Shown in pieces: positions 60,048 through 64,000 of a stretch of DNA of 64,000 nucleotides (its first letter is position 1; the number at the start of each line of letters is the position of its first letter). The translations under genes and the position numbers were made by a program. Origin of the DNA: Serratia inhibens (lineage in GTDB: Bacteria > Pseudomonadota > Gammaproteobacteria > Enterobacterales > Enterobacteriaceae). The DNA is taken from positions 1,825,946 to 1,889,945 of the forward strand of contig NZ_QYYG01000001.1 of assembly GCF_003591175.1 (NCBI RefSeq), written 5' to 3'. The notes below the pieces were generated by a model. The model did not search any database and was not told the origin of the DNA. It was given only the letters and a program-made list of their open reading frames with translations.

Positions 60048-60233
60048 TTAATTACCAAGTCTGAGCCATTGACGTAAGACGATAAAAGCATCCATCCATA
60101 ACTTGCCATCGCGCAGCGTCAGCAAGGTAGCCATGCCGAATGCCGCGAACGAGCCATAAAGTGCTGACGCATTGGTTTTCATCCACAGCAAAGTCGCCTC
60201 GAGAAACCCCGACGGCAGGTGTTGGTTATTCAT
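60048..60233 (-). pseudogene. Phage holin-like protein, truncated
   Basis: A 61-residue product with the start MNNQHLPSGFLEATLLWMKT and one hydrophobic helix (ASALYGSFAAFGMATLL). It resembles the start of a class of phage holins that are usually about 100 residues with two or three helices. Similarity appears to stop after the RDGKLW segment. It is likely a remnant; it may still be translated. Similarity is judged by eye. Confidence 0.5.
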
Positions 60234-60261
60234 TGCCCGGCTCCGGGTTTCAGAAAGTAAA

Positions 60262-60285
60262 AAGCCCCGGCGGATGCCAGGGCTT
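60262..60285 (-). terminator. Terminator on the minus strand in phage debris
   Basis: Read on the minus strand, AAGCCCTGGC and GCCGGGGCTT pair with one mismatch, followed by TTTACTTTC. It lies between the holin-like remnant and the phage-like hypothetical gene; the T tract is short. Confidence 0.5.
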
Positions 60286-60410
60286 AGATTAGGTGTCGGT
60301 CTTTCCCGACTGTCACTTCACATCAGAGGGGCACACTCAGAATATACCCAGGATAGGGATCGATAGTGCATATCAAAACTAAATGCGCCCTTTTGCTGTG
60401 CCTAATAGCA

Positions 60411-60442
60411 AAAAACCCACCGGCTGAGGTGGGTTTCATTTT
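60411..60442. terminator. Bidirectional terminator-like stem
   Basis: AACCCACC (60414-60421) pairs with GGTGGGTT (60428-60435), preceded by A residues and followed by TCATTTTT. It lies 14 bases from the end of the minus-strand phage-like gene and would end its transcript. Confidence 0.7.
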
Positions 60443-60455
60443 TGGTGCTTGATTC

Positions 60456-61088
60456 TCAGTGAAGCTGATCTTTGCTTATTACCAGCAATCGATGCGAATG
60501 ACAGTCGCGATCATCACCCCAACAGAAATCAGTCCAAGTTCCATAGAAATCATCCCACGAGGTCATGAAAGTCAGAGGACGTTCTTCCTCAGTGCCATCT
60601 GACACATAAACATGGTAGCCATCCGCCTGAATTGCCCATGCAATCATGCCTTCCCAGAATCGGCGACCGTCGCTGGTCTGCTCGCTGTCGGAGACCACGA
60701 TAGAATGACTTTCCAAGAAATATTGGAAGAACATTCTTGGCAAGCCTGTAACAGCAGAAGTGTACTGTGGCTGAACACTCCGCCAAACCATAATCTGGGT
60801 GCAGCTTCTTCTACCGGGCACGATGTTGTCCATGAATTCAAGACGAACAGCGTAGACCGTCACCGGATCTGGAGAGTCGGTAACCAAGCGGTAGTGGTCT
60901 TCAGTACGCGCTTTTACGAGGCGATAACCGTGAGGCGTCGTGTAGCCAGGCAGCGAGAAGTCCACAACGCCTTTCTGCATGAAAGCTGTCGTGTGCTCGA
61001 TGTTGTTGGCTGTGACGTTCAGCTTGGTGTTGAAACCAGCCTCAGGGATATTTAATGGCATTCTCGTGTTCGCTGTTTGTCTGTTCAT
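60456..61088 (-). CDS. Hypothetical protein, phage-associated
   Basis: About 210 residues starting at ATG 61088 with a strong GGAGG seven bases upstream. It has no membrane segment and no motif that I recognise; it is rich in aromatic residues and Asp in the last third (DFYGTWTDFCWGDDRDCHSH). Its surroundings (holin remnant, integrase remnant, AT-rich DNA) suggest a prophage cargo gene. The ribosome site and intact frame suggest it is still expressed. The function is unknown. Confidence 0.6.
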   Translation of the reverse strand: MNRQTANTRMPLNIPEAGFNTKLNVTANNIEHTTAFMQKGVVDFSLPGYTTPHGYRLVKARTEDHYRLVTDSPDPVTVYAVRLEFMDNIVPGRRSCTQIMVWRSVQPQYTSAVTGLPRMFFQYFLESHSIVVSDSEQTSDGRRFWEGMIAWAIQADGYHVYVSDGTEEERPLTFMTSWDDFYGTWTDFCWGDDRDCHSHRLLVISKDQLH

Positions 61089-61439
61089 AATGTCCTCCAA
61101 CATTGCCGGAGTACTTCTGATAAGAAGGCCGAAGCGTTTTAGGCTTCGGCTATTTCATACAACTACGGTTGTTTAACGAACAGTGTAACGCCTAGCCGTG
61201 ACCTCTTCAACTTCTAGTTGAATTATCTCGTCTTGTAGAGCGCCATACTCATCGCCATAAAGAGCAAAATGAAGGCAGGTTACCCTATTGTCAAGAAATG
61301 CGCCTTTTAGATGGCTTTCTGTTTCGTTTAAAGGGCATAAAATTTTTCATGTTTTCGCACCCTATAGAAAGCGCTCCAAGCCTTGTTGTTCCATACGCCA
61401 GAAATAACAAAGCCCGCACAGAGGCGGGCCAATTATGTG
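61089..61439. other. Decayed phage DNA upstream of the integrase remnant
   Basis: About 350 bases. It contains the promoter of the minus-strand phage-like gene and, from about 61300, short frames with weak integrase-like context. Nothing that can be called a gene was found. Confidence 0.4.
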
Positions 61440-61787
61440 TTTGTACATACGACGGTACGCAGACGTCCTGGTGGCGGAGTAACACCAGCGGTGAGGAAAA
61501 TGCGCGTTGACGATAACTCAGCATGGAACACAGGAAAACGGCGTGCAGGGATCACTGATTTCCGTTTCCATGACTTGAGGCATACCTAGGCAAGTTGATT
61601 GGTTCAGGCAGGGGTGCCACTTTCAGCGCTACAAGAAATGGGGGGGTGGGAGAGCATAGAGATGGTTCAGCGTTACGCTCACCTTTCCCCTTCCCATTTA
61701 ACCGAACATGCGAGAAAAATTGACGAAGTCTTGGCGGGCAATGTCACTAATCTGGCACTTTTGGAAAATGTGGCCGTTGGGGAATAA
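61440..61787 (+). pseudogene. Tyrosine-type phage integrase, C-terminal remnant with two internal stops
   Basis: One frame reads [12 protein letters not shown], stop, AS, stop, [20 protein letters not shown] then [11 protein letters not shown]. This is the HxLR box, the GGW box and the nucleophile Tyr of phage integrases. Intact relatives have TWASWLVQAG at the interruption; here both Trp codons (TGG) have become TAG (61587-61589) and TGA (61596-61598). The part before 61515 seems frameshifted, as TYDG-like sequence is in another frame. The enzyme must be dead. Its 3' end is 22 bases from argU, the expected attachment gene. Confidence 0.85.
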
Positions 61788-61808
61788 GCGTAAGCCATTG
61801 ATTCTAAA

Positions 61809-61885
61809 TGGTACGCCCTACAGGGCTCGAACCTGTGACCTACGGCTTAGAAGGCCGTTGCTCTATCCAACTGAGCTAAGGGCGC
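61809..61885 (-). tRNA. argU: tRNA-Arg (UCU anticodon)
   Basis: A 77-nt tRNA on the minus strand: acceptor GCGCCCT/AGGGCGT, D arm GCTCAGTTGGATAGAGC, anticodon loop CCTTCTAAG (anticodon TCT, plus-strand AGA at 61849-61851), T arm with GGTTCGAGCC and encoded CCA. In the acceptor stem the terminal pair is G-U. It reads AGA codons. Upstream of folD it matches argU of E. coli, a known integration site of lambdoid phages such as DLP12. The 3' end faces the integrase remnant. Confidence 0.97.
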
Positions 61886-62031
61886 ATTGAGATGCGGCAA
61901 CCGGGGGTTGCGGGTTGGGATTATACGGTCAGAGGTCACTGAGTCAATGCCTTTTCATGACGTTACGGCGGCAGCCGTGCTTTATGGCGATTTTTCACCC
62001 ATCCCCCGTGCCGCCCATTGGGCCAGCACCT

Positions 62032-62325
62032 TCATTTATCTTGGGTGAGATCCGGCAGCAGGCTGCTGCTGCGCTGGGCCAGGCCGCGATCGGCGGTGGC
62101 GGGAAGGCGTTCCGATTGCTCCTGCCCTGCCGGGCGTTGCAGGCAAACGCGGGCCGAGCGCACCACCGCGTTGATATTCCCCCAGTCGGCGTGCTGCGTC
62201 GTCAGCAGGTTGCAGGCCGCCGTCAGTTGTTGGTTAAGCGCGGCGCTGACCGGTTCAGCATTTAACGAGGCGTGGCCCAATGGCATCCACGCCAGCAGCA
62301 TACTAATACCCATGAGTTTTCTCAT
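62032..62325 (-). CDS. Small exported protein of unknown function
   Basis: A 97-residue product from ATG 62325. The N-terminus is a signal peptide (MRKLMGISMLLAWMPLGHAS). The rest has two Cys (AACNLL and VCLQ) that might form a disulfide in the periplasm, and a Ser/Pro-rich end. It overlaps the stop of the preceding 66-residue gene by four bases (ATGA), so they are coupled. No family was recognised. Confidence 0.55.
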   Translation of the reverse strand: MRKLMGISMLLAWMPLGHASLNAEPVSAALNQQLTAACNLLTTQHADWGNINAVVRSARVCLQRPAGQEQSERLPATADRGLAQRSSSLLPDLTQDK

Positions 62326-62522
62326 GCTCGCAGCCCCCGGCACAACGCATGCAGCCGCGCTTTCCATGAAGGCTGCGCTTTGTGTACCGCTAGTTTGTGC
62401 AACGCAATCAGCTGCGCCACATCCGCCGGGTGCAAAGAAGAGTCGAACACCGTTTCACCAACGTGCTTCGGTTGGCTATCAATCGGGCGGCGCAATGAGT
62501 GCAGCCGGGCGATGACCATCAT
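62322..62522 (-). CDS. Small cytoplasmic protein coupled to an exported protein gene
   Basis: A 66-residue basic protein (LHSLRRPIDSQPKHVGE and SWKARLHALCRGLRA) with no membrane segment. Its stop overlaps the start of the exported-protein gene by ATGA. GAGAG lies ten bases upstream of the ATG pair. No family was recognised; the coupling is the main argument that it is a gene. Confidence 0.5.
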   Translation of the reverse strand: MMVIARLHSLRRPIDSQPKHVGETVFDSSLHPADVAQLIALHKLAVHKAQPSWKARLHALCRGLRA

Positions 62523-62731
62523 GATTTTTACTCTCGTAGCGCAGTATGAATAATGCCAGCTTACTCAGCAGCCGGTAAAAAAGGCGTAGAGGATCATTCC
62601 GTTGGCATAAAAAAAACGTAAATCCCCACCGGCAAACGCCATCGATCGCGATTCAACGCCTGACAGCGCGCTCAGCTTCTGACAAAATAGCGCCATCCCC
62701 CGCTTTTCTTAATTGATGGATTTCCTCACTG

Positions 62732-63598
62732 ATGGCAGCAAAGATTATTGATGGTAAAACGATTGCGCAGCAGGTTAGAAACGAAGTGGCTGAGCAAGTT
62801 AAACAACGTCTGGCGGCCGGCAAACGCGCCCCGGGCCTGGCGGTCGTGCTGGTTGGCGAGAACCCGGCGTCACAGATTTACGTCGCCAGCAAGCGCCGTG
62901 CCTGTGATGAAGTGGGCTTTCTCTCCCGCTCTTACGATCTGCCTGCCACCACCAGTGAGGCCGAACTGCTGGCACTGATCGACAAACTGAACGCCGACGG
63001 CGAAATCGACGGCATTCTGGTGCAGTTGCCGCTGCCGGCCGGCATCGATAACGTCAAAGTGCTGGAACGCATCCATCCGGATAAAGACGTCGACGGTTTC
63101 CACCCGTACAACGTCGGTCGCCTGTGCCAGCGCGCGCCGAAGCTGCGCCCCTGCACCCCGCGCGGCATCGTCACCCTGCTCGAGCGTTATGACATCGACA
63201 CCTACGGCCTGAATGCCGTGGTGGTTGGCGCATCCAACATCGTTGGCCGCCCGATGAGCATGGAGCTGCTGCTGGCCGGTTGCACCACCACCGTGACCCA
63301 CCGTTTCACCAAGAACCTGCGTCATCACGTTGAAAACGCCGATCTGCTGGTGGTGGCGGTCGGTAAACCGGGCTTTATTCCGGGCGACTGGATCAAACCG
63401 GGCGCGATCGTGGTCGATGTCGGCATTAACCGTCTGGAAAGTGGTAAAGTGGTCGGTGACGTGGATTTCGATGCCGCCAGTGAGCGTGCAGCCTACATTA
63501 CCCCGGTTCCGGGTGGCGTTGGCCCGATGACCGTTGCTACACTGATCCAAAATACCTTGCAGGCCTGCGAGGAATATCACGACGTTCAACCTAAATAA
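62732..63598 (+). CDS. folD: Bifunctional methylene-THF dehydrogenase/cyclohydrolase
   Basis: FolD converts 5,10-methylene-tetrahydrofolate to 10-formyl-tetrahydrofolate with NADP in one-carbon metabolism. The 288-residue protein has the catalytic Lys region [13 protein letters not shown], the [11 protein letters not shown] signature, the Rossmann NADP motif [18 protein letters not shown] and the terminal [14 protein letters not shown]. Length equals the E. coli enzyme. ybcJ follows ten bases later. Position next to argU agrees with the E. coli map. Confidence 0.98.
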   Translation: MAAKIIDGKTIAQQVRNEVAEQVKQRLAAGKRAPGLAVVLVGENPASQIYVASKRRACDEVGFLSRSYDLPATTSEAELLALIDKLNADGEIDGILVQLPLPAGIDNVKVLERIHPDKDVDGFHPYNVGRLCQRAPKLRPCTPRGIVTLLERYDIDTYGLNAVVVGASNIVGRPMSMELLLAGCTTTVTHRFTKNLRHHVENADLLVVAVGKPGFIPGDWIKPGAIVVDVGINRLESGKVVGDVDFDAASERAAYITPVPGGVGPMTVATLIQNTLQACEEYHDVQPK

Positions 63599-63608
63599 GT
63601 AAGGCAGT

Positions 63609-63821
63609 ATGGAAACTTTTAATCTGGATAATCACCCGCACGTCGAACTGTGCGACCTGCTCAAGTTCCAGGGCTGGTGTGAAAGCGGCGGTGCCGCCAA
63701 AGAAGTCATCGCCGAAGGGTTGGTGAAAGTGAACGGCAAGGTCGAAACGCGCAAACGCTGCAAAATCGTCGCCGATCAGGTAGTGGAGTTTAACGGCGGC
63801 CAGGTTGTGGTTAAGCCGTAA
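63609..63821 (+). CDS. ybcJ: S4-like RNA-binding protein YbcJ
   Basis: A 70-residue protein with an S4-type RNA-binding fold: HVELCDLLKFQGWCESGGAA, AKEVIAEGLVKVNG, and the basic strand VETRKRCKI. It may bind structured RNA such as rRNA; its role is not settled. It follows folD by ten bases and is in the same transcript, which ends at the terminator directly downstream. Confidence 0.95.
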   Translation: METFNLDNHPHVELCDLLKFQGWCESGGAAKEVIAEGLVKVNGKVETRKRCKIVADQVVEFNGGQVVVKP

Positions 63822-63838
63822 GCCCCGCTCCATAGAAA

Positions 63839-63866
63839 AAGGCGCTGATCATCAGCGCCTTTTTTG
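63839..63866 (+). terminator. Rho-independent terminator after folD-ybcJ
   Basis: AAGGCGCTGA, loop TCA, TCAGCGCCTT form a perfect 10-bp stem followed by TTTTTG. Confidence 0.9.
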
Positions 63867-63873
63867 TTTGCGG

Positions 63874-64000
63874 TGACCCGTCCTGAATAGCGTTGACACG
63901 TTTTCGACTTAAATCCGGAGAACGTGATAATGGCTGAGTTTAAACGCACACAACGTGACTATCCTTTGTCTTTTAAAATTGCTGTTGTTGAGCAGGTTGA
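63874..64000 (+). mobile_element. Left end of an insertion sequence (IS3-like), continues beyond window
   Basis: Just after the ybcJ terminator the sequence TGACCCGTCCTGAATAGCGT begins, with the TG start usual for IS3-type ends. It is followed 56 bases later by a transposase-like ORF. No right end or target duplication can be seen because the window ends. Family assignment is by eye. Confidence 0.6.
63930..64000 (+). CDS. Transposase OrfA-like protein, N-terminal part (cut by window end)
   Basis: The frame starts at ATG 63930 with CCGGAG ten bases upstream and encodes MAEFKRTQRDYPLSFKIAVV then EQV before the window ends. A basic start then a helix-turn-helix beginning YPLSFKIAVVEQV is typical of IS3-family OrfA proteins. 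Only 23 residues are visible, so the family could be another IS group with the same N-terminal fold. Confidence 0.6.
   Translation, partial: MAEFKRTQRDYPLSFKIAVVEQV

Noticed and set aside
53500..61885. Duplicate argU 3'-end (att site) at the left edge of the island
   Set aside because: I looked for a second copy of the tRNA 3' end (GTACGCCCTACAGGG) and did not find one, so island limits rest on composition and remnants.

Overview
The window is chromosomal DNA from an enterobacterium, most likely Serratia or a close Yersiniaceae relative. The evidence is the conserved order azoR, ybeL, leuS, lptE, holA, nadD, rsfS, rlmH, mrdA, mrdB, rlpA, dacA, ybeD, lipB, lipA, tatE, crcB, cspE on the left and argU, folD, ybcJ on the right, with protein sequences close to but distinct from E. 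coli. The species call is inference; no rRNA is present.

Region 1-20.7 kb is core genome: the end of a ribonucleoside hydrolase, azoreductase, leucyl-tRNA synthetase, LPS assembly, DNA polymerase delta, NAD synthesis, ribosome silencing and 23S methylation, the elongasome pair PBP2/RodA, RlpA, DacA (PBP5), lipoate synthesis, TatE, a MASE2-GGDEF cyclase and crcB behind a clear fluoride riboswitch. A TetR/Bcr-CflA efflux pair and cspE close it. Region 21-26.1 kb is an operon-like set (M20 deacylase, LLM flavin monooxygenase, GNAT, ABC permease, ABC ATPase) resembling the Bacillus yxeKLMNOP/ytm S-alkyl-cysteine salvage genes but without a binding protein. Region 26-34.3 kb holds assorted accessory genes: VOC protein, a cold-shock-domain protein, two small zinc-ribbon paralogues, a MASE1-like GGDEF protein, flavodoxin-like quinone reductase, LysR/aldo-keto reductase, a deletion scar of an MBL hydrolase/LysR pair, and PhzF.

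Region 34.6-51.2 kb is the most striking part: a tightly coupled minus-strand biosynthetic cluster of eight genes with a divergent AraC-family regulator. Its core is a 2612-residue protein with the order fatty acyl-AMP ligase, ACP, ketosynthase, acyltransferase, ACP, PLP aminotransferase, condensation domain. This is the MycA/iturin-type starter logic for beta-amino fatty acids, but no adenylation/PCP module follows. Around it are a separate 632-residue ketosynthase, a TenA/heme-oxygenase-like diiron-type enzyme, a small membrane protein, a paraoxonase-like propeller, a 2Fe-2S flavoreductase, an AlkB-type membrane hydroxylase and an alpha/beta hydrolase. I infer a modified amino-lipid product; I know of no described product for this exact set.

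Region 53.5-61.8 kb is an AT-richer island lying between an IS3-type orfA remnant and phage debris (holin remnant, phage-like protein, tyrosine integrase with two in-frame stops) that abuts tRNA-Arg(UCU), argU. It carries an FAD reductase, a flavodoxin and a cytochrome P450 arranged like the P450cin (CYP176A1)/cindoxin system. The I-helix has Pro-Asn where most P450s have acid-Thr. A small membrane peptide, a TetR regulator and an APC permease complete it. The same 14-bp palindrome CGAACGACCGTTCG lies before both the reductase operon and the permease, so one TetR-controlled regulon is likely. The right end returns to core genome (two small unknown proteins, folD, ybcJ), then the start of another insertion sequence.
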